Positions 34,641 to 43,592 of a stretch of DNA of 64,000 nucleotides are shown here, piece after piece (the stretch's first letter is position 1; each line of letters starts with the position of its first letter). The translations under genes and the position numbers were made by a program. This DNA comes from Eurosta solidaginis (lineage: Eukaryota > Arthropoda > Insecta > Diptera > Tephritidae), in the NCBI RefSeq assembly GCF_040869045.1, contig NC_090323.1, positions 263,566,392 through 263,630,391 on the forward strand, in the 5' to 3' direction. The notes under the pieces are model-generated. The model was given only the letters and a program-made list of their open reading frames with translations, was not told the origin of the DNA and ran no database searches.

Positions 34641-35411
34641 CATGTTTGTGTGACATTTTGGAGTTTGGCAGTACTGGTCAGCTCCAGAATGGCCCATAAA
34701 CTCGAGTTTAATTTAGCAGTCTACATTAATTAATATAATATAGAAAAAACTACTTGTTACTATTAAACAAGGATAGATAACACCGACGAGATGAGAAAGA
34801 GTGGAGTTTGTTTTAAATTGTGACAGCTGGAACACCTCGAATTTTTATACACAAATGTTTGCCATTTTGTTACTAATAGCATAGTACAGTAATGTCTTAA
34901 CCCGTTGGCTGCCAGTGATTCACCGATGATCACATCAAAAAAAATCCCTCTTGCGCCACCTACATATACGTTTGGTTGGTTACGTTTAGCAAGTAAGAAT
35001 AAAAATTTCTACCCACAATGATGTCGAGACATATGATGAAGCTTTATGAAACTCCTGTCCTGTATATGGACCAATGTGATTATCTATGCATTTATTACGT
35101 AAACGCGTAGCGACTTTGATTTTTGACCAGCAGCCAATGTGCTAAATTACTATTACTAGGATGTCAGTGATGTTGGCAGCCTTAGGTAAAAATTTTGGAA
35201 CGAATCCGTTACTATTGTTCGGAATTTTTTGAAACCACTTAGAACTAATTTCATTTTTGGAAGTAGCCTGTGACTGGTTCGGAAAAAGTTTGGCGGTATT
35301 TTTTAACTTTTTGTTTATCAGTTTGAAACATTATTAGTAAAATTTTGCGACATGAGCATAAAAACCTATTATATTTCAATCATGACAGAAATAAATACCA
35401 GGTATGTAAGT
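34641..35411. other. Unassigned DNA, no gene seen
   Basis: No supported coding or repeat feature. Confidence 0.35.
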
Positions 35412-35765
35412 TCCTAGTGTGGTGGTACCACCTAACAAAGCAATGGTCCTGGGTTCAACTCCCGGGCAAAGTCACATAAAAAATTTAGAAACAAGTTTTT
35501 TATTATAAAAAAAGGTTTTTCTAGGCGGGGTCGCCCCTCGGAAGGGATTTAGCAAACACACCGAGTTCATTTCTGCGATGAAAAGCTTCTTAGTGAAAAT
35601 TCATCTGCCTTGCAGATGCCGTTCGGAGTCGGCATAAAACATGTAGGTCCCGCCCCGCCAATTTGTATGGAAAATTAAAAATAAGCAGCACGACGCAAAT
35701 TAGAATAGAAAGTCGGCCTTAATATCCTCGCAGGTAAGTAGCACACAATATTTATTTATTTTATG
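35412..35765 (+). mobile_element. tRNA-derived SINE (family 1)
   Basis: Full-length but diverged: the A-box region is TGTGGTGGTACC, the B-box is GGGTTCAACTCCCGGGCAAA, and the body has CTGCCTTGCAGATGCCGTTC. The 3' end at about 35750 has become CACACAATATTTATTT. Confidence 0.85.
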
Positions 35766-36685
35766 TAAGTTCATTAAGTTTCAGCTCGTAATTTTTACTC
35801 TGAGCATTTTTCCAAAGATCTCATTTGAGATAGTATAACCAAAATACAGGCTAAACCGTTTTGAAGAAATATCGAAACTATCCTGACCTAAACTTAGAAT
35901 ATGTCTTGAGTTAAATCCAAAAATTATAAAATTCGTTTCATAATATTCTTTAACTGATCCCAAAATTACGTTGTGAAATCTTCAAATGCATTTCTAATGC
36001 CATATAGAATTTTTCATAAAAAAAAGCAGTAAGCGCAAAATCAAAAAGTACGAAAGTAAATCCGAGAATAGAAAACAGACGAAGAATAATTCTCACAACA
36101 AGTGCTATTTGATGATGCTCGTAATCACGGAAGGTGTCAAGAAAAGGCGAACTGATTCTTAAAGTGTTCGAGAGAGAAAATCTTCTGAAGATTTATAGTT
36201 TATATGCGTTACCGATGATCTTGGGCTGCATAAAATGTACGCAGATATGAGGGTAGTGCAGCGAATAAAAGTCCAAAAGCTTCACTGGCTAAGTCAGTGG
36301 AGGGGAAAACCACCACTGAGTTGGGAGGGGCAGGTGGGGGAAAGACTTAAGCTCCCTTGGTTCTCCGCAGTGCCCTCAGTTCTCTCAAAACAGTGAAAGC
36401 TAGCCTGACTTGTTAAGAAGCGGCTAAAATCCCTTAGGCTGTTAAGCAAGAATTAATGATGATTAAAATTTCCTAGAAAAAGTATAGCTAACTTCAAAAA
36501 TTGTCAAGTGGTAGCGAAATTTTTATAGAATTAGAATAGTCCCCCATGTGGTCCCATAAGGGCTAAAATGGTTAAATTAGTATACAAAGTATGCCCAAAA
36601 AAAGTTTTGAAACATATATGGAAATTAATTTAAATTAGACAACGTTTCTTCGTCGAAGTTTTGTTTCACCAAACTTCAAAAAATT
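35766..36685. other. Unassigned DNA, possible TE tail
   Basis: Between about 36120 and 36470 the plus strand has a worn coding look (GTGTTCGAGAGAGAAAAT..., GGGGCAGGTGGGGGAAAG) that may be the C-terminal tail of an RTE-like element, with several stops. I cannot support this beyond composition. The remainder is featureless. Confidence 0.3.
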
Positions 36686-36689
36686 TGGG

Positions 36690-36890
36690 AAGGGATCAAA
36701 TATTTCTCATGCAGAAAGTTTTGATAACATTACGATTGCCTGATGATGATTACGTGGCGGTTTTCGAAATGGTACCATCGCAATATGCCAGTAAATGTTT
36801 CTTCCTTTTCAGTTTCTCTTAGAAAAATATAATAATTGAATTTTCAATTATTATAAGCCGGTGCAAAGCGCGTGAATTCTTAAATTTAAA
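36690..36890 (+). mobile_element. Hammerhead SINE, copy 1 (5'-truncated)
   Basis: Shares with copy 2 the blocks TTTTGATAACATTACGA, CCTGATGATGATTACGTGGC, GAAATGGTACCATCGCAAT and TAAATGTTTCTT. It also shares a 3' tail, TCAGTTTCTCTTAGAAAAAT plus AATAATTGAATTTTCAATTA, a perfect small hairpin. The tRNA-like head of copy 2 is missing here. Confidence 0.75.
36735..36784 (+). ncRNA. Hammerhead ribozyme motif in SINE copy 1
   Basis: Stem I is ATTGC (36735-36739) with GCAAT (36780-36784), five pairs. CTGATGA is at 36740-36746 and GAAA at 36766-36769. Stem III is A-TGG, loop TA, CCA-T (36769-36778), with cleavage after AUC at 36779. Stem II (36748-36765) is weaker: G-C, A-U, two U.U, A-U, C-G around GTGGCG. 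All invariant core bases are present. Confidence 0.65.
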
Positions 36891-37278
36891 TATATATAAC
36901 ACACTGTGTGTGCGTGTGTGTTCGCTATGGAGATGTATTTTCCACACTTCAATCATCACCAAATATTGGCTATAGGTTCCTTTGAAAAACACGAATGTTT
37001 TAGGCTAAAAATAATTATGAATATTTAGTTATTATAAGCCAGTGTTAAGCTCATGACTTCTTAGATAATAAGTATAAACTGAACACACCATTAAACAAAC
37101 AAACATAAATATGTAAAACTGAGCGCGAGTTTACAAAGCTTCTCATTCGCAATGAAAAGGAACTTTACAAAAACAAATCTACATAACACACAAATTAATA
37201 TAGAGACAGAATGTCTAAATTGTGTTGTTAGTGTAGAAATAAGATAAACTGAATTAGGCCAGGAAACAAATACAAGCA

Positions 37279-37500
37279 GGATAGCCTAGTGGTTAAGGCA
37301 ACTGCAATTTTACCGTGTGATTCGCGGTTCGAATCTCGGTGAAACCTTTGATAACATTACGAAATCGCCTGATGATGATTACGTGGCATTCTTCGAAATG
37401 GTACCATCGCAATGTAAATGTTTCTTTTTTTCTTTTCAGTTTCTCTTAGAAAAATATAATAATTGAATTTTCAATTATTATAAGCTCGTGAATTCTTAAA
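37279..37500 (+). mobile_element. Hammerhead SINE, copy 2 (full, tRNA-headed)
   Basis: The head has pol III promoter boxes: A-box TAGCCTAGTGG (about 37285) and B-box GGTTCGAATCT (about 37326), spaced as in tRNA genes. The acceptor and anticodon arms do not fold as a normal tRNA. The body holds the hammerhead motif at 37364-37413. It ends with TCAGTTTCTCTTAGAAAAAT and an AATAATTGAATTTTCAATTA hairpin. About 220 bp, no coding. Confidence 0.75.
37364..37413 (+). ncRNA. Hammerhead ribozyme motif in SINE copy 2
   Basis: CTGATGA is at 37369-37375, GAAA at 37395-37398 and stem III TGG/TA/CCA at 37399-37406, with cleavage after AUC at 37408. Stem I is ATCGC (37364-37368) with GCAAT (37409-37413), four of five pairs. 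Stem II differs from copy 1 (GATTACGTGGCATTCTTC) and is weak. Confidence 0.6.
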
Positions 37501-37549
37501 TAAGAAGCGAATGAATTATAAATCTGACACAGAAGACTGTACGCACGTC

Positions 37550-38060
37550 TATCGAAATTTAGTGCTGAAACAACAACAACATACAATGTGATTTGATCAG
37601 TGTTCATCATACGGCAGCGAATACATACTTGGCTACAACAAACACAGCAAGAAGATGATTAGGAAATTTGTTCTTATTGTTTGTTGTTACATATTTTTTT
37701 AATTTTGTTTCTACTTGACGGTAAATGCTTTAAGAAAATTTTGTTTACACTTACGGTACTTTAAATTTTTTTACCTTTTCTCCTGCTTTGTCTTTGTTCA
37801 TTCATCTGTTTTAACATATCATCAGTCGAACAAGTAAATTCATTTGTGCAAGTTGTATTTGTTTATGAAATACATATGTCAATATGTAAAATATCCACCT
37901 GCTATTCTTATATTTGCCTAATGTTTGTTATTCTATTTTGTGTTTTTTAGTCCTGATGATGGTTTCAGATTGAAACCGAAATATCGACCAATTATATAAA
38001 TTATAATACCACAAAATATATGGTGTTTTATTTATCCTTGCGGCTTTGAGCTCAATAATT
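37550..38060 (+). mobile_element. Penelope-like 3' end, second family
   Basis: Non-coding AT-rich DNA leading to a hammerhead at 37950-37988. It resembles the layout downstream of the intact Penelope-like gene but is not close in sequence, so it is probably the 3' remnant of a different subfamily. The left limit is uncertain. Confidence 0.45.
37950..37988 (+). ncRNA. Hammerhead ribozyme, Penelope type
   Basis: Stem I is GTC (37950-37952) with GAC (37986-37988). The core CTGATGA is at 37953-37959. Stem II is a perfect GGTTTC (37961-37966) with GAAACC (37972-37977) around AGATT, and GAAA is at 37978-37981. Stem III is a one-pair A-U closing a 2-nt loop, and cleavage follows AUC at 37985. This is the cleanest hammerhead in the window and has the minimal stem III seen in Penelope-like elements. 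Confidence 0.75.
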
Positions 38061-38390
38061 AACCAAAAAGTTAAAATACACTTATAGGGCTATTAACAAA
38101 ACCCAAAAATTAAATAATAAATATAAATTGAACACACCATTAAACAAACAAACAGAATACAAATCTTGAACTTTAGGAAATTCCTTTGTTTCTTATTTAG
38201 TGCAATAGTTCTGCCTCCCGAGGTTGTCCGAAAATCACACAAGAAACTATGTTTTTGCCATCAACTCTGAGAGTATGATTTGAAGAGAGAATTAAGAGCA
38301 TCATACGTATTCCAAAATACGGGCAGCGAAACGAACACGTCCTTTGATTGGCCATTCGCAGAATGTTCGATTTAGAAGGAAAGTCGTCAC

Positions 38391-38585
38391 CATGGCGGAA
38401 CGATACAAGGTGGCAGCATGGGTCAGTTGATTATCAACTTTTTTTTATTTGATTTGATACATCAACTTCCGGCGCAGTGCGATTTTGACATTTGTCCATC
38501 GAATTTACAAAAACAAAGTACATTGAATTTATATTTATGTTTGTAGGTATGTCACCATGCTGCCACCTTGTATCGTTCCGCTATG
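38391..38585. mobile_element. P-element-like MITE, copy 1
   Basis: 195 bp with inverted ends starting CATGGCGGAACGATACAAGG (then TGGCA) and closing TGCCACCTTGTATCGTTCCG-CTATG. It is flanked by a perfect 8-bp duplication, GTCGTCAC (38383-38390 and 38586-38593). The end resembles the Drosophila P-element terminus (CATG...GAA...A.A.AAGGTGG pattern), and 8 bp is the P-type duplication size. Non-coding. Confidence 0.85.
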
Positions 38586-38949
38586 GTCGTCACAATTCGG
38601 TTGAGTTTTTCGTTTGGTTAGATGCACAGTTGCCACACCATGTTTTTATTTGGGGCCAAAAATTTATCAAAAAAAAAAAGGACCAAATCTCAAAGAAATG
38701 GACCAAATTTTTGTGTTTTTTAATTCGCTTACAAAGAATTCGGCAATTCACAAATGTGTCGAATTCGTTGTACAATCTTTAATTTTATGTTATGGTAAAG
38801 TACAATGCCACACACACTTTCATTTTAACAAAAAGCCTTATATAAATATATGTTTGAACTAAAACCCTAAGAAGAAAACCCGTGTCGCAAGCCAAACTAG
38901 TTCTGTTTTATTTACATAAAAATCTTATTTAAGATATTTTTAAGAATTA
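38586..38949. other. Unassigned AT-rich DNA
   Basis: Reading frames on both strands (38492-38782 + and 38590-38775 -) overlap the MITE and each other and show no domain. No gene called. Confidence 0.35.
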
Positions 38950-39215
38950 AGAGCTTAACACCGGTGAAAAATAATTGCTATTCAATTACTGAGATTGTTA
39001 TTCAATTATTATTTTCGTTTATTGGGAAAAACTGGAAAGAAGGAAACATTTAATGGCATATTGCGATGGTACCATTTCCAAAACCACCACGTCATCATCG
39101 TCAGGCAATTTCATAATTTTTTTTTTATTCCAACAAGTTTCACCGCGTATTGAAACATGGTCAAACTGCTGAAATCACAATCGCCTAACCATTAGGCAAT
39201 TGTGTTGTATTTGCC
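38950..39215 (-). mobile_element. Hammerhead SINE, copy 3 (inverted)
   Basis: Read on the minus strand: a worn tRNA-like head (ATTGCCTAATGGTTAGGCGA at about 39200), then CGCGGTGAAACTTG. The hammerhead block, TAAATGTTTCC-TTCT, CCAGTTTTTCCC and an AATAATTGAATAACAATC tail follow. The order of parts matches copy 2, so head, ribozyme and tail belong to one family. The B-box is no longer recognisable. Confidence 0.7.
39060..39109 (-). ncRNA. Hammerhead ribozyme motif in SINE copy 3
   Basis: On the minus strand, stem I ATTGC/GCAAT is fully paired. The core is CTGACGA (position 7 may be any base), GAAA is present, and stem III TGG/TA/CCA and the AUC site are intact. Stem II is TGATGACGTGGTGGTTTTG, with the closing pair lost. 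Core, stem I and stem III are thus kept in a copy that differs at many other sites. Confidence 0.62.
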
Positions 39216-39559
39216 TTCCTTAAAATATCTTAAGTAAAGTTGAACACACCATTAAACATAAAAACATAAATATCTTGTTTTTAAAATAAATGTCTGCAAA
39301 ATTAGTCCTAAACGTTAAAAAAAAAAGTTGTTCCCAACAGCTGGATGTTCCATTTTTTTAAATTTATTCTTTACTCTTCCGTACCAATGCACCCTCACTC
39401 TTTAATTTTCCCATCTATGGCCTAGAATCAGCAAGTGAGAGTTTTGAAATGTACACTTTTTTCCACATAATTTGTGTTAGAGAAAAATTCACCTTTCAAA
39501 ACTCACATTTAGTGAATTTAGCCGCAGTCCCTAGATTAACCGTTGAGAAGTCTTAAAAC
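39216..39559. other. Unassigned DNA
   Basis: Contains GAACACACCATTAAACA at about 39242, a word also found at 37081 and 38131, so probably part of another small repeat. No gene. Confidence 0.35.
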
Positions 39560-41305
39560 AATATATAATGCATCCTACGGTCGATAAAGATAGACGGAGA
39601 GCCAATAGACACGCACATAAACACAAATTCAGCGCGTCACCAAACGCCATCACCGCTAAAGAGGTTGAGGACGCCATTGGTCGCGCTAAACCATCCAAAG
39701 CAGTGGGCCCAGACGGCATAGCCATGCCGATGCTTAAAAGCCTAAGGAAAAAGGGTTTCAAATATTTATCGCATGTCTTCAACCTGTCTCTTTCCACCTT
39801 TGTCATACCCGAGAAATGGAAAATGGCCAAGGTGGTCCCACTACTAAAGCTTGGGAAACCAGCTAACATAGGTGAGTCGTATCGTCCGATATTTCTCCTA
39901 TCGCCAGTGGCAAATACGCTTGAAGCTAACCTCTCATCAGCATGGCTTCAGAAAACTCCATAGCACTACCACCGCACTAAATGCCATTAGCACCCAGATC
40001 AATTGCGGTTTAAATCAATACCCCCACCATAGAACAGTACTCGTAGCGCTAGACCTAACAACAGCTTTTGACACGGTCAACCATGGCTCGTTACTGCAAG
40101 ACCTGGAAGGGTCTACCCTTCCCCCATGTCTTAAAAGGTGGACCGCAAATAATCTGGGTGGTCGGCAGGCATCGGTGCAATTTAGAAACGAAACATCAAA
40201 ACCAAGGAGAATTAAACAAGGGGTGCCACAGGGTGATGTCCTATCCCCACTTCTGTTTAATTTCTACATATCTAAGCTACCTCCACCACCGGAAGGAGTC
40301 ACAATCGTTTCCTACGCCGATAACTGCACAATAATGGCCACAGGCGCATGCCCAAAGATCGATGCGCTAAGCAATAAAATAAACGGCTACCTCCGTGATC
40401 TCTCCAGTTTTTTCACCACGCGAAACCTGGCATTATCACCGACTAAATCTTCCGCCACCTTATTTACAACATGGAAGTCCCAAATGTCGACCATTTTGAA
40501 CATCCACGTCGATGGCACTACGCTACCGACTGTCTTACACCCCAAAATCTTGGGTGTGACGTTTGATCAGGATCTACATTTTGGTGAGCACGCAGCCGCA
40601 GTTGTTCCGAGAATTCAGAGCCGTAACAAAATCCTCAAATCCCTCGCTGGAAGTACCTGGAGAAAAGATAAAGAAACTCTCATGACTACATACAAAGCAA
40701 TTAGCCAGCCGATTACGTGCTACGCGTCACCCATATGGTCGCCAAGCCTAAAAATTACCCACTGGAAGAAAGTACAGGCCTGATTAATGAACCAGCACCG
40801 CCTAGGGGCTTAAGGAGTCATCTCCGTAAGCATTTTGAGGAAATACGGCACCTGAGAACCCAGCCGTATGAAGCGAAAAAACACAAGCATGTCCTTGGTG
40901 AACTCCGTAAACAGGCGTCGGACCTTTATGCCGGGAATTGCCCGGAGAATCCAGTACTTAAAGAAAAGTATCCAAAACTCGCGGAAGAGGAACGCATACT
41001 CCCCAGGGAAACGCGTGTCACTCTTGCTCAACTTCGTTCTGTAACAGGCTAAACTCTTACCTATCCAGAATCAACCCCGACATACAAAATGTATGCCCCG
41101 CTTGCAATGTGTCCCAACATGACACCAACCATCTCTTTAATTGTAATGTGGATCCAACGCCTCTAACACCCCTTTCCTTACGGTCCACTCCAGTTGAAAC
41201 GGCAAGTTTCCTTGGACTCGCGTTAGAGGATATTGATGACAATTTGTAATCGGCCGTGGCTATTAGGTGGGGCGAAGCATTGCTACACCAACAACAACAA
41301 CAGAA
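39560..41305 (+). pseudogene. Jockey-type non-LTR retrotransposon, dead copy
   Basis: 5'-truncated reverse transcriptase gene. 39568-39900 holds the RT start (AKPSKAVGPDGI, then KMAKVVPLLKLGKPANIGES). After a frameshift near 39900, 39930-40783 holds QHGFRKLHSTTTAL, ALDLTTAFDTVNH (motif A), RIKQGVPQGDVLSPLLFNF (motif B), VSYADNCTIMA (motif C) and the thumb with LGVTFDQDLHFGEHA. Motif C reads ADN instead of ADD, so a catalytic Asp is lost. A second frameshift near 40770 leads to a C-terminal part, and a third near 41040 to CPACN...HLFNC, a Cys/His knuckle. The 3' UTR ends at about 41300 in a CAA repeat. No endonuclease domain remains. Confidence 0.9.
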
Positions 41306-41439
41306 GTCTTAAAAGTGTCAACTGTTTAGTATTGGAAATTTGTCTACGTACGAGGAATTAATTAACAATGTTATTATTAAAACTTCTGGGTTCTGCTCTC
41401 CAACTGGAATAATTTGGCATAAAGCGTTTATATTAGGTC

Positions 41440-42942
41440 TACGTCGAGCCTTCTCGAGATATAGCCATAAAGGTGGACCAGGGGTGACTCTAGAATGTGT
41501 TTGTCCGATACGGGTATCAAATTAAAGGTATTAATGAGGCTTTTAAAAGGGAGTAGTTGTAGTTGTATATGTGAAGGCGTTTTCCAGATGTCGACCAAAA
41601 TGTGGACTAGGGTGACCCAGAACATCATCTGTTGCATACCGCTAATTTATTTATATATGTAATACTACGAACATTATTCCTGCCAAAATTTCAAGGGTTT
41701 TTTATTTCGCCCTGCAGAACTTTTTCATATCATTCTACTTAATATGGTAAGTATCACACCCATTTTACAAAGTTTTTTTTTTTAAGTTATATTTTGCGTC
41801 AATAAACTAATCCAAATACCATGTTTCATCCCTTTTTTCGTATTTGGTATAGAATTATGGCATTTTTTTCGTTTTTCGGAATTTTCGATATCGAAACAGT
41901 GGGCGTGGTCATAATCCGATTTCGGCCATTTTTTATACCAATACAAAGTGAGTTCAGATAAGTACGTGAACTGAGTTTAATAAAGATATATCGATTTTTG
42001 CTCAAGTTTTCGTGTTAACGGCTGAGTGGAAGGGCAGGCGGTCGACTATGTATAAAAACTAGGCGTGGCTTCAACCGATTTCACAGAAATAAGTTATCCT
42101 CCCAGAATCTAAGCCCCTATCAAATTTTACAAGGATTGGTAAATTTTTGTCCAAGTTATGGCATTAAAAGTATCCTAGACAAATTAAATGAAAAGGGCGG
42201 AACCACTCCCATTTTGAAATTTTCTTTTATTTTTCCATTTTATTGCACCATATCATTACTGGAGTTGAATGTTGACATAATTTACTTATATACTGTAAAG
42301 ATATAACATTTTTTGTTAAAATTTGACTTTAAAAAAAAAAATTTTTTAAAAGTGGGCGTGGTCGTTCTCCGATTTTGCTAATTTTTATTAAGCATACATA
42401 TAGTAATAGGAGTAACGTTCCTGCCAATTTCATCATGATATCTTCAACGACTGCCAAATTACAGCTTGCAAACTTTTAAATTACCTTCTTTTAAAAGTGG
42501 GCGGTGCCGCGCCCATTGTCCAAAATTTTACTAATTTTCTTTTCTGCGTCATAAGTTCAACTCACCTACCAAATTTCATCGCTTTATTCGTCTTTGGTAA
42601 TGAATTATCGCACTTTTTCTGTTTTTCGAAATTTTCGATATCGAAAAAGTGGGCGTGGTTATAGTCCGATATTGTTCATTTTAAATAGCGATCTGAAATG
42701 AGTGCTCAGGAACCTACATACCAAATTTCATCAAGAAACCTCAAAATTTACTCAAGTTATCGTGTTAACGGACAGACGGACGGACGGACGGACATGGCTC
42801 AATCAAAAATTTTTTTTTTATCCTGATGATTTTGATATATGGAAGTCTATATCTATCTCGATTCCTTTATACCTGTACAACCAACCGTTATCCAATCAAA
42901 GTTAATATACTTTGTGAGCTCTGCTCAACTGAGTATAATTAT
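41440..42942 (-). mobile_element. Long non-coding repeat, copy B
   Basis: Inverted copy of the family at 13887-16693, from one 130-bp-type unit at 41440-41560 to the shared outer end GAGCTCTGCTCAACTGAGTA. It carries the same CGCCCAC and TTTCGATATCGAAA blocks and a (GGAC)n tract at 42773-42795. Short frames inside are not genes. Confidence 0.8.
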
Positions 42943-43186
42943 AAGAGGGTTAATGAAGGTGTGGAAAATTTTGTGTGCAGTGTTGAACATTTTCACCCCA
43001 GTGAAAAAAATAAATAAAAGTACCAAAATCTTGATTACAGCCCAAAACGGACCAAAATTGAAGAAATGAGGCGCACCAAATAGGATTGGCAAGGACCATT
43101 TTTGGTCCAAATGGACCAAAGTGGCAACCGTGGTTAGATCTTAAAAATCGGTATTCAATTATTCTCTATCTTTCATGCAAACTTAC

Positions 43187-43538
43187 CTCTTTTCGCTCGT
43201 TGCTGCAACTCTTGCTGCTGCTGCTGCTGCGGCTGTTGCTTTATCTGCTGTTGTTGTTCTTGTTGATTTGATTGCATTGATTCTTGTTGTTTTGACTGTA
43301 CTGATTCTTCTTCTTGTTTTTTATTAGCATATACATGTACTTTACTAGATACTGGACTATTGACTATGCGCGTACTATTAATGCCGCTACCATGAATGGC
43401 GCTACTAAGTGGGCTATTCATTTTGATATGTCTGTTGTTATTGGTGTTGCTGTTCTTCTTCATATAATTGTGATTGCTATTGCCTGAGTTGACAATGCCC
43501 AATAATAAAAGTACAAATATAAATGAAACGTGTGTCAT
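43187..43538 (-). CDS. First coding exon of a secreted, Gln-rich protein
   Basis: The ATG at 43536-43538 opens 117 codons. Residues 1-18 (MTHVSFIFVLLLLGIVNS) are a clear signal peptide. An Asn/Ser-rich stretch follows, then a Gln-rich region (about 75-112, CAG/CAA runs) ending QQRAKR, a furin-type dibasic site. Directly after AAAAGAG comes GTAAGT (43186-43181), a textbook splice donor leaving one base of the next codon. The mature domain should lie in later exons at lower coordinates, perhaps outside the window; I did not find exon 2. Signal peptide, low-complexity pro-region and basic cleavage site suggest a pro-hormone or growth-factor-like ligand. That is inference, and I cannot name the gene. 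The in-frame codons upstream of this ATG lack another ATG. Confidence 0.7.
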
Positions 43539-43592
43539 TATGATAAATGTTTGTACAAAATTATTGCTGTGGATGATATTGAGATATTGCAC

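Noticed and set aside
37279..37350. A functional tRNA gene
   Set aside because: A- and B-boxes are present but the cloverleaf does not close, and the unit is followed by a body shared with two other copies, so it is a SINE head.
43086..43271. Leu-rich plus-strand frame opposite the Gln codons
   Set aside because: It is the antisense reading of CAG/CAA repeats. The minus-strand frame has the signal peptide and splice donor.
43539..43592. N-terminal extension of the Gln-rich secreted protein
   Set aside because: The extension begins with GTG and would hide the signal peptide. The ATG at 43536-43538 is the first usable start.
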